From: an uncultured Paracoccaceae bacterium
GTDB taxonomy: Bacteria; Pseudomonadota; Alphaproteobacteria; Rhodobacterales; Rhodobacteraceae
Length of the DNA: 40,773 bases
Assembly (NCBI GenBank): GCA_937922155.1
Contig: CAKZVL010000105.1
Span: 1-40,773, forward strand
Reading direction: 5' to 3'
Shown here: piece after piece, positions 8,426-18,350 of the stretch
How positions within the stretch are numbered: position 1 is the first letter of the stretch
How the letters are laid out: every line of letters starts with the position of its first letter
Notes under the pieces: generated by a model
The model's database searches: none
Told to the model about the DNA's origin: nothing
The model's input: the letters and a program-made list of their open reading frames with translations, nothing else
Translations under genes and position numbers: made by a program

Positions 8426-10558
8426 TTACTCTTCAGCTTCTTCCTTTGTGGCTTCTTCACCGGTTTCCTGGTCAACGACTTTCATGGAAAGGCGCACCTT
8501 GCCGCGATCATCAAAGCCAAGCAACTTGACCCAGACTTCTTGTCCTTCTTTCAGAACGTCAGAAGGGTGGTTCAGACGGCGGTTTTCGATCTGGCTGACG
8601 TGCACCAGACCATCGCGCTTGCCAAAGAAGTTCACGAAAGCACCGAAATCAACCAGCTTGACGACTGTGCCTTTGTACACTTTGCCTTCTTCCGGTTCCG
8701 CCACAATCGACCAGATCATGTCATGTGCTTTCTTGATCGCGTCGGCATCGTTTGATGCAATCTTGATCACGCCATCGTCGTTGATGTCGACCTTGGCGCC
8801 GGACGTTTCGACGATCTCACGAATGACCTTACCGCCGGATCCGATGACTTCACGGATTTTGTCGGTGTTGATCTGCATCGTTTCAATCTTGGGTGCGTGC
8901 ACGCCCAGATCATTGGCAGAGGTCAGAGCTTTGCTCATCTCACCAAGGATATGCATGCGGCCTTCTTTGGCCTGCGCGAGTGCCTTTTTCATGATCTCAG
9001 GCGTAATGCCCGCAATCTTGATGTCCATCTGCAAGGAAGTGATGCCGTTTTCTGTACCCGCAACCTTAAAGTCCATGTCGCCAAGGTGGTCTTCGTCGCC
9101 CAGAATGTCAGACAGGATCGCATAATCACCATCGTCTTCCATAACCAGACCCATGGCCACACCAGCAACCGGCGCTTTCAATGGAACGCCCGCGTCCATC
9201 ATGGATAGGGAGCCACCACAGACCGACGCCATGGACGAAGATCCGTTGGATTCAGTGATCTCAGACACAACGCGAATGGTGTATGGAAAATCCGTGGCTG
9301 CTGGCAGAACCGCCTGCAACGCGCGCCACGCCAGTTTACCATGACCGATTTCGCGACGACCCGGGCCAGACACACGGCCAACTTCACCAACTGAATAGGG
9401 TGGGAAATTGTAGTGCAGCATGAAGTTGGATTTATGCATACCCTCTAGCGCATCAATCATCTGCTCATCATCGCCGGTACCCAACGTGGTCACGACCAAG
9501 CCCTGCGTTTCACCACGTGTAAACAGGGCAGACCCATGTGTGCGGGGCAGAATGCCTGTTTCGCTGACGATGTCGCGGATTTCGTCCAGCTTGCGCCCGT
9601 CAATCCGGCGGCTGTTCTTCACAACGTCACCGCGCAGGGTGGTAGATTCCAGCTTTTTCAGGGCCGCGCCCAAGTTGGAGTCTTCTTTCTGCTCTTCGGT
9701 GAGAGTTTCTAAGATGGCCGCCTTTGCGGCAGATACCGCAGCTGTACGTTCTTGCTTGTCCAAGATCGCATAGGCCGCGCGCATCTGATCTTCGCCAGCA
9801 GCTTTGATCACGTCATACAGCTCAGAATAATCTGGCGGTTGGAAATCAAACGGCTCTTTCGCGCAATCTTCGGCCAGATCGATGATCAGGTCTAGGACGG
9901 GTTGAATTTGCTCATGCGCGAATGTGACCGCGCCGAGCATTTCATCCTCGGTCAATTCATAGGCTTCGGATTCGACCATCATGACCGCTTCTTTGGTGCC
10001 CGCAACGACAAGGTCTAAACGCTGATCAGGATTTTCACGCAGCTTGTGCATGTCTTCCATTTCAGGGTTCAGGATGTAATCGCCATCCTCATATCCTACG
10101 CGACATGCGGCAACAGGGCCCATGAATGGTGCGCCGGAAATCGTTAGCGCAGCAGAAGCCGCGATCAAGGCCAGCATATCTGGATCGTTAACCAAATCGT
10201 GGCTCAACACTGTACACATCACCAACACTTCGTGCTTGAATCCTGGGACGAACAAAGGGCGAAGTGGGCGGTCAATTAGACGCGCTGTGAGCGTTTCTTT
10301 TTCGGTTGGGCGCGCTTCGCGCTTGAAAAAGCCGCCGGGCACTTTGCCCGCTGCATAGTACTTTTCCTGATAGTGGACTGTCAGTGGAAAAAAGTCCTGG
10401 CCCGGCTTTGGGGCTTTTGCGAACGTCACGTTCGCCATAACTGACGTTTCGCCCATAGTTGCGATGACTGTGCCATCTGCCTGACGGGCAACTTTTCCTG
10501 TTTCCAGAGTGAGCGTTTCTTGCCCCCACTGGATTGATTTTTTTACTTCATTAAACAT
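8426..10558 (-). CDS. pnp: Polyribonucleotide nucleotidyltransferase (PNPase)
   Basis: A 710-residue 3'-5' phosphorolytic exoribonuclease, core of RNA turnover and usually the trimeric scaffold partner of RNase E. Domain order is complete: RNase PH domain 1 (about residues 12-145), a helical domain, RNase PH domain 2 (about 325-480, with [19 protein letters not shown] and [14 protein letters not shown]), a KH domain with the [10 protein letters not shown] loop (about 560-610) and an S1 domain (about 622-690, [20 protein letters not shown]). The C-terminal tail is acidic. AGGAAACACGC upstream supports the ATG. Its usual partner rpsO is not directly adjacent: a chemoreceptor gene lies between. 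The leader at 10559-10640 contains a perfect palindrome and a GC hairpin that could serve autoregulation. Confidence 0.98.
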   Translation of the reverse strand: MFNEVKKSIQWGQETLTLETGKVARQADGTVIATMGETSVMANVTFAKAPKPGQDFFPLTVHYQEKYYAAGKVPGGFFKREARPTEKETLTARLIDRPLRPLFVPGFKHEVLVMCTVLSHDLVNDPDMLALIAASAALTISGAPFMGPVAACRVGYEDGDYILNPEMEDMHKLRENPDQRLDLVVAGTKEAVMMVESEAYELTEDEMLGAVTFAHEQIQPVLDLIIDLAEDCAKEPFDFQPPDYSELYDVIKAAGEDQMRAAYAILDKQERTAAVSAAKAAILETLTEEQKEDSNLGAALKKLESTTLRGDVVKNSRRIDGRKLDEIRDIVSETGILPRTHGSALFTRGETQGLVVTTLGTGDDEQMIDALEGMHKSNFMLHYNFPPYSVGEVGRVSGPGRREIGHGKLAWRALQAVLPAATDFPYTIRVVSEITESNGSSSMASVCGGSLSMMDAGVPLKAPVAGVAMGLVMEDDGDYAILSDILGDEDHLGDMDFKVAGTENGITSLQMDIKIAGITPEIMKKALAQAKEGRMHILGEMSKALTSANDLGVHAPKIETMQINTDKIREVIGSGGKVIREIVETSGAKVDINDDGVIKIASNDADAIKKAHDMIWSIVAEPEEGKVYKGTVVKLVDFGAFVNFFGKRDGLVHVSQIENRRLNHPSDVLKEGQEVWVKLLGFDDRGKVRLSMKVVDQETGEEATKEEAEE

Positions 10559-10570
10559 GCGTGTTTCCTA

Positions 10571-10615
10571 GTTGGCCAACTCTCTGGCCATTTGCGTAGG
10601 GGGCGTATTCCCCCT
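10571..10615 (-). promoter_or_regulatory. Structured pnp leader: palindrome and GC hairpin
   Basis: Within the leader just upstream of pnp are a perfect 10-base palindrome, GTTGGCCAAC (10571-10580), and a 6-bp hairpin AGGGGG/CCCCCT (10598-10603 with 10610-10615). In other bacteria PNPase regulates its own leader after RNase III cutting. Whether this leader does so is inference. The rest of the gap 10559-10770 shows nothing I can name. Confidence 0.3.
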
Positions 10616-10770
10616 CATCCCGGTATCTTATTTGTCGGGCGCTGGGATGCGGGCGCCGGGCATTTCAAAGATGCGTGGGCATTACCGGATTTGAAGCTGG
10701 AAGAAAAGAGGAGTTTGACCCTCGCCAAACACCCTTGCAGCCAAGCAATGGCTGTGGTCGCATTCCACAT

Positions 10771-10809
10771 GCAAAAAGGGCGCAGATACTTTCCCATATC
10801 TGCGCCCTT
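10771..10809 (-). terminator. Rho-independent terminator of the chemoreceptor gene
   Basis: A perfect 13-bp stem (10776-10788 with 10797-10809) with an eight-base loop is followed on the minus strand by TTTTTGC. It lies 43 bases past the chemoreceptor stop and isolates that gene from pnp. Confidence 0.9.
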
Positions 10810-10851
10810 CCTTTGGCCGTGTGCGTGTTGCTCGATAGTTGGCTTGTCTTT

Positions 10852-13260
10852 CTAAAACCCTTTCCAGATCGGATCGTCTTGTTGTGCTAGATTTCCACGT
10901 ACAACCTTGGATTTTGGGGCCGTGCTTGATTTGGGTTGCGCGATCATAGTTTCGATCTGATCTATTGTATCTGAGTCACCTTGCGATCGTTTGAATGTGG
11001 GTTCAAAAACAGCGCTGCGGGATGTGTCTGGCGTGCGCATTGGTGTGTTTTGTGTTGTCCCTTTTTTACCGGAAAGCGTGAATTGCGAAACGGTGTTGCT
11101 CAAAGCTTGTGATTGCGTTTCAAGGGTTCGGCTGCCGTTGGCAAAGGCATCCACCATCGATGCGTTGCGTTGTGTCACCTGATCAAGCTGGGACATCCCA
11201 GAATTCAAGTTTTCCACAGTTAATGTTTGTTCTGCGACCGCATCAGACACAGTCTTCATCTGTTCATTCACTTGGTCAACTTTCTTAAAAACCATTGAAA
11301 TGACGTCGCTTGTCTCGCTGACAAGTTTAACGCCGGTTTCAACCTGTTGGGTGCTTTCGGTGACCAGCGATTTGATCTCAGACGCGGCATCCGAAGATCG
11401 TTGTGCCAAGGCGCGGACCTCTGCGGCGACAACGGCAAATCCTTTCCCAGATTCACCGGCACGTGCTGCTTCAACCCCAGCGTTCAGCGCCAATAAGTTC
11501 GTTTGGAATGAGATATCTTCGATCAATCCGATAATGGCTGAGATTTCATCAGAAGATTTGCGCAAGTTTTCCATCGCCTTGATGGTCTCTTCCACAATTC
11601 CGGAGTTGTGATCGACGTCTGATTTGGCATCCAAAACCAAGCCTTGGACTGTTTTCGCCGACACAAGGTTCTGACGCGCGGTGGCGGCTAGTTCATCGAT
11701 AGAGGCGACAGATTCTTCCAATGTCGCTGCTTGCATATTGGCGTCAGTCGAAAGCGTTTCAGATGATCGACTAATCTCTGCGGCTTTGGTACCGATAGTA
11801 TCTGAAATGTCAGCGAGCGCGCTCATGGACTGGTTTAAGCGGTCTACTGCACCGTTAAAATCGTTTTTCAGTCTTAGATAATCGTCACCAATGTCATCTG
11901 TGATACCCTTTGAAAGGTCTCCTTCTGCCAACCGAGAGAGCGAAGCGCTCAAAATATCAATTGCGGTCTTTTGTTCTACCGTCATTTTGCGTTGGAGTGT
12001 CTGTGCTTCATCTGCCGACCGAGCGGTTTCCTTCAATTCGGAAAGCGCCCGCGACAATGCACCCAGTTCATCTTTGCGATCAATGTCATCGAACTCTACA
12101 GAATAATCCTTTGACGTGATGCGTCCGACAGAGTTTGCAAGCCAGGTCATCGGTTTCGTGAAGTTTTTCGAAATCAACCAGCCAAGCAAGGCGACGATTG
12201 CCATAGCAACAGTGCCAAGCAACATGGTCATCCGGCGCGTTTCGACGGCTGGAGCCCTGATTTCACTTTCGTCCATTTGTGTCTTCATGAACCAAGTCGT
12301 GTCCAAGAACTCTACAGGCATTCTTGTATCTACGATTGGTTGACCATTTAATCCAACCATACCTTCGAAATGTGTTGTCCAACCGTCTTCAGCAGGTTCA
12401 AAAGAAACTACATCGGGAAGAGTATCAAAAATGGCATGGCGGCCTTCAAAACGGGAGTCGCTTCTTGCTCTTCCGTCCGTTCCATATGCCATAACTTCTG
12501 CGGTTTCGCCCAGGCCGTTGCTGTTGTTAATAATGCTGGAAATGATTGTGTTAGGAAGTTGCACAGCTAGTACACCGATAAGTTGATTGAACTCATCGAA
12601 AATTGGCGTCCCAATAAAGGATGCAGGGCTCCCCGCGCTTGGTTCATAACGACTGTAGTCCTCGAAATAGACGTCACCTGCGGGGATGGAAACTGCGCCT
12701 TCAAACGCGCGGGCCAGACCGCTGTCGCTGAATGGGCCAGACCGCAAATTTGTAGCGAAGTCTCCTTCCTTGAAGACGGAATAAATAACATCACCGTCTA
12801 GATTGATCAGGAAAACATCATAGAGTTCAAGGCTTTCCCGAAACGAAAGAAAGTCCTGATGCGCTGCCTCGTGTTGCCGATCATACGGCGTGCCAGTTAA
12901 AGCATTGCCGAGGAGTTGCCTTTCGCCAGCAGGATGAGGATTGTTGTTAATATATGCATCATGCAATTTGCTCTTTGGGTCGACGATTAGCTGATAGGTC
13001 GCATTCAAGATGCGCATTGAGGATACAGTTGAAGAATAAACCGCAAACGTACTCGTCCGCGTAGCGACATTTTCCAAATAGGTCTTGAGCGCGCTAGATC
13101 GGTCGTACATCAGAAGGTCGAGCGATTCATAGCTGCGAATATTCAGTACGTTCTCAAAGCGATTGATTTGGAAGTAGGACATTGTCGCAGTGACAGACAT
13201 TGTCAAAGCAACCAGAGCTACAGGTAATTTTATTCCAAAACTTATGTCTCTTAATCGCAT
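10852..13260 (-). CDS. Methyl-accepting chemotaxis protein, transmembrane, with C-terminal WxxF tether
   Basis: An 802-residue chemoreceptor. TM1 spans about residues 11-30 and TM2 about 344-364, with a ~310-residue periplasmic sensor between them. The sensor is long enough for a double Cache-like fold, though I cannot prove the fold. HAMP follows TM2 (about 365-417), with a second HAMP-like segment around 440-480. The cytoplasmic signalling hairpin follows, with its conserved tip [19 protein letters not shown] and [18 protein letters not shown] (about 585-622). After a ~65-residue flexible linker the protein ends DDPIWKGF, matching the W-x-x-F pentapeptide that tethers CheR/CheB in other receptors. 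It has its own terminator and lies between rpsO and pnp. No che genes are in the window, so the partners are elsewhere. Confidence 0.95.
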   Translation of the reverse strand: MRLRDISFGIKLPVALVALTMSVTATMSYFQINRFENVLNIRSYESLDLLMYDRSSALKTYLENVATRTSTFAVYSSTVSSMRILNATYQLIVDPKSKLHDAYINNNPHPAGERQLLGNALTGTPYDRQHEAAHQDFLSFRESLELYDVFLINLDGDVIYSVFKEGDFATNLRSGPFSDSGLARAFEGAVSIPAGDVYFEDYSRYEPSAGSPASFIGTPIFDEFNQLIGVLAVQLPNTIISSIINNSNGLGETAEVMAYGTDGRARSDSRFEGRHAIFDTLPDVVSFEPAEDGWTTHFEGMVGLNGQPIVDTRMPVEFLDTTWFMKTQMDESEIRAPAVETRRMTMLLGTVAMAIVALLGWLISKNFTKPMTWLANSVGRITSKDYSVEFDDIDRKDELGALSRALSELKETARSADEAQTLQRKMTVEQKTAIDILSASLSRLAEGDLSKGITDDIGDDYLRLKNDFNGAVDRLNQSMSALADISDTIGTKAAEISRSSETLSTDANMQAATLEESVASIDELAATARQNLVSAKTVQGLVLDAKSDVDHNSGIVEETIKAMENLRKSSDEISAIIGLIEDISFQTNLLALNAGVEAARAGESGKGFAVVAAEVRALAQRSSDAASEIKSLVTESTQQVETGVKLVSETSDVISMVFKKVDQVNEQMKTVSDAVAEQTLTVENLNSGMSQLDQVTQRNASMVDAFANGSRTLETQSQALSNTVSQFTLSGKKGTTQNTPMRTPDTSRSAVFEPTFKRSQGDSDTIDQIETMIAQPKSSTAPKSKVVRGNLAQQDDPIWKGF

Positions 13261-13337
13261 GACGACTCCATCCGGTGAAAGCTTGCGCCGGTGGATACGT
13301 CAGAGGTCTTAAGCTTTGTTGAATGGCCGAAAATAGA

Positions 13338-13364
13338 AAAACGCCCACTTTTGGCAGGCGTTTT
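13338..13364 (-). terminator. Probable terminator of rpsO
   Basis: An 8-bp stem (13338-13345 with 13357-13364) with an 11-base loop; on the minus strand the T-rich 3' arm runs into TCTATTTTC. It lies 24 bases past the rpsO stop and before the chemoreceptor start. Confidence 0.6.
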
Positions 13365-13388
13365 ACAGGTTTTGCAATTTCGTCAGAA

Positions 13389-13658
13389 TTAGCGACGTAG
13401 ACCTAAACGAGCAATCAAATCTTGATACCGCTTTTCATCCTTGGCTTTTGTGTAGTCCAAAAGCTTGCGGCGCAGAGCGACCATTTTCAAAAGACCACGG
13501 CGCCCGTGGTTGTCTTTTTTGTGAGTCTTAAAATGCTCTGTCAGAGTCGCAATACGCGAGGACAGGATTGCAACTTGCACTTCGGGGGATCCAGTATCGC
13601 CTTCTTTGGTAGCGAATTCTTTCATAATCCGTGCTTTATCTTCAGCCGTAATCGACAT
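13389..13658 (-). CDS. rpsO: 30S ribosomal protein S15
   Basis: An 89-residue primary-binding protein of the 30S subunit that contacts 16S rRNA helices 20-22. The sequence [20 protein letters not shown], then [16 protein letters not shown] and [20 protein letters not shown], is canonical, ending in [12 protein letters not shown]. Length is exactly as expected. A strong AAAGGAG ribosome site precedes the ATG. It is flanked by the RTX gene upstream and the chemoreceptor downstream, so the usual truB-rpsO-pnp adjacency is broken on both sides. Confidence 0.98.
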   Translation of the reverse strand: MSITAEDKARIMKEFATKEGDTGSPEVQVAILSSRIATLTEHFKTHKKDNHGRRGLLKMVALRRKLLDYTKAKDEKRYQDLIARLGLRR

Positions 13659-13795
13659 CGGGGGCTCCTTTCAAATCAAAGGGTTATGGCGCAAGCCGGG
13701 ATGTCGTCCAGCAGGGCCCATGGAGTTTGCAATCCGGTCAGCCGGGTTACAGAGTGAAGCGTCTAGGGGGATTCCTGAGGAAAGAAAAGACTTTT

Positions 13796-14701
13796 CTAGG
13801 CCCTTACTTGGATCAGGCTGATTTTGGTCAGGTCCAAAGCGCTCACCCCTTCGAGGGTCAAAACGATTTCTCCACCTGCCAAGAGTACCAAACCATCGTC
13901 AGTTTGTTCTGTGCTAAGCGTTGGCGGGGTCGCGCCTTCATATTCAAGTTCAATCTGATCGACGATAGGATCAAAGTCGCTGACATTCGCATCAGCCTCT
14001 TCAACGACAGAAACAACATCGGCGCCGGGCCCTGTGCTAATCTTGTCCAACAGCCCCGCGATAATGCGATCATCACCGGCGCCACCGTTCAAAAAGTCGG
14101 ATTCGCCATCCCCGCGTCCATCCAGCACATCATCTTCATGGCCACCAAATAGTGTGTCTTCCCCAGCACCGCCAACCAAAGTGTCCTTTCCAAGGTTCCC
14201 CGAAAGGGCATCGCTGCCCGCCCCACCGTGCAAAACGTCGAAACCTGCGCCGCCAGTTAATTGATCGTCGCCATTGCCACCGAAAAGCATATCATCACCG
14301 ACGTGCCCATTCAGGGTATCAGCGCCATTGTCGCCAAAAAGCCTATCGTCTCCCAGTCCGCCGTGAAGTTCATCATCACCCGCGCCACCATCAATCCCAT
14401 CATCGCCGCCGCGGCCATCGACGTAGTCCAGCCCGATGCCTGCAAATATTTCCTCAGCGGCTTCAGTTCCGAATGCGGTAACATCGACTTGATCGCGCAG
14501 ATCAAAGAGCAGGGGTTCTAGGCTTGCACCGGACTGTTCTTGCACATCCAGGACATCAAGGCTGGTGACGCCCTGCGCCATGTTCATGCGTGGATCTTTG
14601 CTATCGACACCTTCAGCAGTCACGCTATCGTTGCTTGAGGTTGGATCGATCACAAACGCAGCAGCGAGGGCCACTGCAAAAAGGCCAAGGATAGGAAGCA
14701 T
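13796..14701 (-). CDS. RTX calcium-binding repeat protein with N-terminal membrane segment
   Basis: A 301-residue protein. It starts MLPILGLFAVALAAAFVIDP, a signal anchor or uncleaved signal. Residues ~97-212 hold about a dozen glycine/aspartate nonapeptides of the GGxGxDxLx type (for example GGAGDDELHGGLGDDRLFG), which bind calcium in a parallel beta-roll. The C-terminal ~85 residues (DFDPIVDQIELEYE onward) resemble the tails of many roseobacter RTX proteins. The frame extends upstream to 14830, but that would overlap DUF1643; the hydrophobic start supports 14701. Most RTX proteins use type I secretion from an uncleaved C-terminal signal, so an N-terminal hydrophobic segment is unusual. No secretion genes are nearby. 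Function unknown. Confidence 0.85.
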   Translation of the reverse strand: MLPILGLFAVALAAAFVIDPTSSNDSVTAEGVDSKDPRMNMAQGVTSLDVLDVQEQSGASLEPLLFDLRDQVDVTAFGTEAAEEIFAGIGLDYVDGRGGDDGIDGGAGDDELHGGLGDDRLFGDNGADTLNGHVGDDMLFGGNGDDQLTGGAGFDVLHGGAGSDALSGNLGKDTLVGGAGEDTLFGGHEDDVLDGRGDGESDFLNGGAGDDRIIAGLLDKISTGPGADVVSVVEEADANVSDFDPIVDQIELEYEGATPPTLSTEQTDDGLVLLAGGEIVLTLEGVSALDLTKISLIQVRA

Positions 14702-14789
14702 GCGGTCACCACTTTCAGGGACGCCCCCGACCCATGACAAAGAAGTATCACAGGCCCCACGACTTTTCATGACCTTTCGGACCCGGTGG

Positions 14790-15308
14790 TTAATTGGATG
14801 CAAAGTCCCAAAGTTGCAGCGGGGTGGCATAAGCGACGTAAAGCGGATGTCGTGGATGTCCTGCTTTTGTCAGCCCTAGATGAAAAACAGGCACCTCAGT
14901 TTGTGCCAGCAAAGCTTGGATTTTGGACCCTTGATCAAGAAAGGAGCCATGCGCGCCCCAAGCCGCAATAATGTCATCGGCCCAAGTCGTGGCATCATGA
15001 ATTGCTTGGGTGTTGTCAGGCCCTTCGGGCCTTTTGGCCTGCTTCAAATTTGCAGGATCAGTTGCGCGATAGGCGAAAATGTTCACCACCCGAAATCCAC
15101 CGTATCCCAAGGCGCGCGCGCGGCGTTCGCAACGTTCGATTGTCGGATCGTTGCGCCGCTCATCTGCTGTGGATGGGTTTAGCATGACTAAGGCGACCTT
15201 GCGCCCGCGTTGATCCCAAACTCGGGTTAGGGCGTATCGATAGCGCTCGCATGGTGAATAAACGGCAATAGAGGCTGTTCCACCAGCCTCATGGTTGCGA
15301 ACAATCAT
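14790..15308 (-). CDS. DUF1643 family protein
   Basis: A 172-residue cytoplasmic protein of the DUF1643 family, recognisable from [27 protein letters not shown] and the [12 protein letters not shown] block. Family function is not established. The conserved LNPSTAD and NIFAYRAT motifs and the small alpha/beta size suggest a uracil-DNA-glycosylase-like fold, which is inference only. Its ATG overlaps the truB stop codon (ATGA at 15305-15308), so it is translationally coupled to truB. There is no signal peptide or membrane segment. Confidence 0.88.
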   Translation of the reverse strand: MIVRNHEAGGTASIAVYSPCERYRYALTRVWDQRGRKVALVMLNPSTADERRNDPTIERCERRARALGYGGFRVVNIFAYRATDPANLKQAKRPEGPDNTQAIHDATTWADDIIAAWGAHGSFLDQGSKIQALLAQTEVPVFHLGLTKAGHPRHPLYVAYATPLQLWDFASN

Positions 15309-16231
15309 GCCGTGGATATTTCGGCCTGCGGAACAAAAACGCGGGTTGGGTGCATTTCGCCACCGCGATAGGTGCCGACGGCAATCGGAGTGCCTTCGTG
15401 TGACGCCCAGACCACTTCACCGTATTCAAGCCTAGATGCGATGACGGGGGCGGGGTTGCCGTTGCGTAGTTTGTGAACGCTTTCCGCAGGACAATGGACT
15501 TCTGGCAGATCGGCCAAGCCAACTTCTAATGGCAAAAGATGTGAGTCTAGCTCAGGTGTACGCGCCATCGCTTCGACTTTGTCCAAGGTTAGGCCCTTGC
15601 TGGCCTCAAACGGGCCGGACCATGTGCGGCGCAGATGCAAAACATGGGCATAACAGCCAAGTGCTTCCCCTAGGTCACGTGCAATGGATCGGACATATCC
15701 GCCTTTGCCACAGACCATTTCAAGGCGAATGTGATCCGGGTCGGGTCGGTCTGTCAGCAAAAGTTCTTCTACCCACAAGGGGCGTGCGGCGAGGGCTATT
15801 TGCTCACCATCGCGTGCCTTTTTATACGCCCGTTCGCCGTCGACCTTTACAGCAGAAAACTGCGGCGGAACCTGTTCAATATCACCGATAAAGGCCGACA
15901 GGGCGGACTTGATGGCATCATCATCAGGGCGTTCAGGACTTTCGGCGATCACCTCGCCATCAGCATCATCGGTGTTGGTTGCTTGCCCAAGGCGCACCAC
16001 AAAATCATAGGCTTTTAGGGCATCAGTTATGTAGGGCACTGTCTTCGTCGCTTCGCCAAGGGCAATCGCCAAGACACCAGTGGCGTCAGGGTCCAGCGTG
16101 CCGGCATGGCCTGCTTTTTTGGCATCCAGCGCCCAACGCACCTTGTTCACGACGGTGGTCGACGTCAGGCCCGCAGGCTTGTCCACGATCAGCCAGCCTG
16201 AAATATCGCGTCCCTTTTTGCGGCGTGCCAT
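15305..16231 (-). CDS. truB: tRNA pseudouridine-55 synthase
   Basis: A 308-residue enzyme making pseudouridine 55 in the T-loop of tRNAs. Residues 11-50 carry [13 protein letters not shown] and [14 protein letters not shown] with catalytic Asp47. The [12 protein letters not shown] and [16 protein letters not shown] motifs follow. The frame extends 18 codons upstream, but the strong AAAGGGGGC site sits just before the ATG at 16231 and [13 protein letters not shown] is the usual start. Its stop overlaps the DUF1643 start. It belongs to the classical rbfA-truB-rpsO-pnp order, with a phosphodiester glycosidase-like gene inserted between rbfA and truB. Confidence 0.96.
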   Translation of the reverse strand: MARRKKGRDISGWLIVDKPAGLTSTTVVNKVRWALDAKKAGHAGTLDPDATGVLAIALGEATKTVPYITDALKAYDFVVRLGQATNTDDADGEVIAESPERPDDDAIKSALSAFIGDIEQVPPQFSAVKVDGERAYKKARDGEQIALAARPLWVEELLLTDRPDPDHIRLEMVCGKGGYVRSIARDLGEALGCYAHVLHLRRTWSGPFEASKGLTLDKVEAMARTPELDSHLLPLEVGLADLPEVHCPAESVHKLRNGNPAPVIASRLEYGEVVWASHEGTPIAVGTYRGGEMHPTRVFVPQAEISTA

Positions 16232-16291
16232 GATGCCCCCTTTGATGTGATCGGGCCAGCTAGACCGTCCCGCGGCCCCGGTCAAGCGGGC

Positions 16292-16996
16292 TTAGGGCAA
16301 AACGGCCACCATTGGCCCAAGTTGAAACCCAATGTCATCGCGCCCCAGCTCGGGCGCGAAAAGACGAGAGATCCTACCGTCAAAGTATAAGGCCTGATCC
16401 AGCCCAAGATGGTCTTTGAAGAAAGAGCCGAAAGTGTGGAAATTCACAGGCTCATTGGAAATCACAAAATATGCACGAGTTTCATCGGCGCTGCTGCCAA
16501 CGCCGTTGCGAATGAACTTTGATGAGCCATTAGGAATAAAGCGCGGATGAAGTTCCCCGTCGATGACGAGCATAGGGCCAGACTGCGTCGCATCGCGGCA
16601 ATCATCGGCTGCATATTTGCTTGTTTCCATCACCGCTGCATGACCATTTGGGCGAATGCAAAACACACCATTGGGCAGCAGGCCAAAATTTCCCGGGCCG
16701 TCCGTCAAGACGATTGGGCTGTGGATGACATTGTCTTTTTGAAACAGACCGACAGGCGCGCGATCGGGATGGTACATGCCGGCATTCATAGCGAATTGGA
16801 TGGGGCCAAACCGGTCTTCCAAGGCGCGAAAACTGCCGAAAACCTGCCCGGCCTCATCACTGTGAAACAGCTGTAATGTCTCTGTCTGTGTGTCCACCTC
16901 GCAAACGGAATAGCTGGCACCGGACCATTCAACTTTTTCGCACACAACCGCAAACGCAGGCTGGGCGAGGAATAGCATCGGCCACAAGGCGCGCAT
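16292..16996 (-). CDS. Phosphodiester glycosidase (NAGPA/DUF2233) family exported protein
   Basis: A 234-residue predicted periplasmic protein. MRALWPMLFLAQPAFA is a signal peptide. The mature chain holds the DUF2233/NAGPA features: QFAMNAGMYH, PVGLFQKDNVIHSP, GNFGLLPNGVFCI, ATQSGPMLVIDGELHP and ALYFDGRISRLF. The family includes mammalian GlcNAc-1-phosphodiester alpha-N-acetylglucosaminidase and bacterial relatives. The bacterial substrate is unknown, with envelope or exopolysaccharide sugars being plausible. It starts one base after the rbfA stop codon, so the two are cotranscribed, which is odd for an exported hydrolase and a ribosome-maturation factor. Confidence 0.88.
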   Translation of the reverse strand: MRALWPMLFLAQPAFAVVCEKVEWSGASYSVCEVDTQTETLQLFHSDEAGQVFGSFRALEDRFGPIQFAMNAGMYHPDRAPVGLFQKDNVIHSPIVLTDGPGNFGLLPNGVFCIRPNGHAAVMETSKYAADDCRDATQSGPMLVIDGELHPRFIPNGSSKFIRNGVGSSADETRAYFVISNEPVNFHTFGSFFKDHLGLDQALYFDGRISRLFAPELGRDDIGFQLGPMVAVLP

Positions 16997-16997
16997 C

Positions 16998-17399
16998 TTA
17001 GTCGTCCAAATCCTGACGCACGCGATCTTCGTTCAATAGCGCGGCGGTGGCATCCATGCGATCAAAGGTATCGTCGATTTCAAACCGGATCTCAGGAGCG
17101 AATTTGATGGTCAGGGCTTTGCTAATCTCACGGCGGATTTCGTGGCGGTTCTTGCGCAAGGCCAACAGGCATTCTTCTTGTTGGCCACCACCCAAGGGCA
17201 GCACAAACGCCGTCGCGACCCGCAGATCGGACGAACAGCGCACTTCACCCACTGTAATCGACATCCGCGCAAGGTCGGGATCATGCACATCGCCTCGTTG
17301 CAGCATTTCTGACAGGCGGCGGCGGATCAGTTCTCCGACGCGCAGCTGTCTTTGGGACGGTGCGCCCCCATTTGATCGGTTCTTGGCCATGTCGGTCAT
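16998..17399 (-). CDS. rbfA: Ribosome-binding factor A
   Basis: A 133-residue KH-like protein required for late 30S maturation and 16S rRNA 5'-end processing. Recognised from QRQLRVGELIRRRLSEMLQRG, ARMSITVGEVRCSSDLRVAT and the LTIKFAPEIRFEID region ending in LLNEDR. I place the start at 17399 (MTDMAKNRS) because GGAA lies eight bases upstream; 17390 (MAKNRS) is an alternative and a more distal 17429 is less likely. It is divergent from dapB over 88 bases and so is separated from infB, its usual operon partner in many bacteria. Confidence 0.95.
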   Translation of the reverse strand: MTDMAKNRSNGGAPSQRQLRVGELIRRRLSEMLQRGDVHDPDLARMSITVGEVRCSSDLRVATAFVLPLGGGQQEECLLALRKNRHEIRREISKALTIKFAPEIRFEIDDTFDRMDATAALLNEDRVRQDLDD

Positions 17400-17438
17400 G
17401 TAAGCGTTCCGGGCGTCCTTGCCAAGCAAGGGTTTGCC

Positions 17439-17466
17439 TTTGTCGGAAGTCCCGATAAGACATAAT
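17439..17466 (+). promoter_or_regulatory. Weak candidate promoter of dapB
   Basis: TTTGTC (17439-17444), a 16-base spacer and CATAAT (17461-17466) lie 21 bases before the dapB ATG. The -10 box is good, the -35 poor. Confidence 0.3.
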
Positions 17467-17487
17467 CAAGCAAAAGGAGTTGTGATC

Positions 17488-18297
17488 ATGTCAGACCTTC
17501 CCGGCATCGTTGTCACCGGCGCATCTGGCCGTATGGGGCAAATGTTGATCCAGTTGATCGGCGAAAGCGATAAATGCAAGCTTGTTGCCGCGTTGGAACG
17601 CAAAGGTCACGATTGGGTCGGGCAAGATATCGGTGTTGCCATGGGAAGTACGGCATTAGGGGTCATTGTGACTGACAATGCCTTGGAAGTATTTGAGAAG
17701 GCGCAAGCGGTCATTGATTTCACTTCACCCCAAGCAACCGTTGGCTTTGCAGCCCTTGCCGCGAAAGCACGGGTCGTGCACGTTATTGGCACAACGGGCA
17801 TGACTGACGACGATTTGGCCAAGGTTGATGCCGCCGCCCTACACGCACCGATTGTGCGGGCTGGGAATATGTCGCTGGGCGTGAATCTTTTGACCAAATT
17901 GACCAAGATGGTTGCGGCCGCCTTGGATGAGGATTTCGATATCGAAATCATCGAGGCGCATCACCATCACAAAGTTGATGCACCATCTGGAACGGCCCTG
18001 ATGCTGGGCGAGGCCGCAGCAGAAGGCCGCGGCGTTTCGCTCAAGGACGTGACGGATAGTGGTCGCGATGGGATCACTGGTGCGCGCAAACGCGGTGACA
18101 TTGGGTTCAGCGCGATCCGGGGCGGCGACATTGTTGGTGAACACGACGTCATGTTCGCAGCAGCGGGTGAGCGGATCGTCTTGCGCCATCTGGCCTCAGA
18201 CAGGCGCATCTTTGCCAGAGGGGCGCTCAAAGCGGCGCTTTGGGGGCAAGATAAATCCCCAGGCCAATATGACATGATGGATGTTCTGGGTCTTTAA
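17488..18297 (+). CDS. dapB: 4-hydroxy-tetrahydrodipicolinate reductase
   Basis: A 269-residue NAD(P)H-dependent enzyme of the diaminopimelate/lysine pathway that reduces 4-hydroxy-tetrahydrodipicolinate to tetrahydrodipicolinate. The nucleotide loop is [11 protein letters not shown] (residues 8-18). The catalytic block [15 protein letters not shown] contains His158 and Lys162. [19 protein letters not shown] is the usual substrate-binding segment. The start at 17488 follows AAGGAG with eight-base spacing; the frame extends upstream but lacks support there. It provides meso-diaminopimelate, the residue used by L,D-transpeptidases such as the one at 7675-8244, although the genes are not linked. 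Confidence 0.97.
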   Translation: MSDLPGIVVTGASGRMGQMLIQLIGESDKCKLVAALERKGHDWVGQDIGVAMGSTALGVIVTDNALEVFEKAQAVIDFTSPQATVGFAALAAKARVVHVIGTTGMTDDDLAKVDAAALHAPIVRAGNMSLGVNLLTKLTKMVAAALDEDFDIEIIEAHHHHKVDAPSGTALMLGEAAAEGRGVSLKDVTDSGRDGITGARKRGDIGFSAIRGGDIVGEHDVMFAAAGERIVLRHLASDRRIFARGALKAALWGQDKSPGQYDMMDVLGL

Positions 18298-18350
18298 ATG
18301 AACCAAACCCGCTATTTGCGCGTTTAAGCATCAAAGATGGAGTTATGAAT

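Noticed and set aside
8415-9125. 236-codon open frame opposite pnp
   Set aside because: Serine/threonine-rich shadow of a highly conserved gene.
13278-13317. Inverted repeat AAAGCTT ... AAGCTTT upstream of the chemoreceptor
   Set aside because: Seven-base arms around a common restriction-site-like palindrome with a 26-base gap are expected by chance.
14090-14420. Short tandem-repeat-like DNA that could suggest a repeat array
   Set aside because: It is coding sequence for RTX nonapeptides; period and translation explain it, so it is not a CRISPR or satellite.
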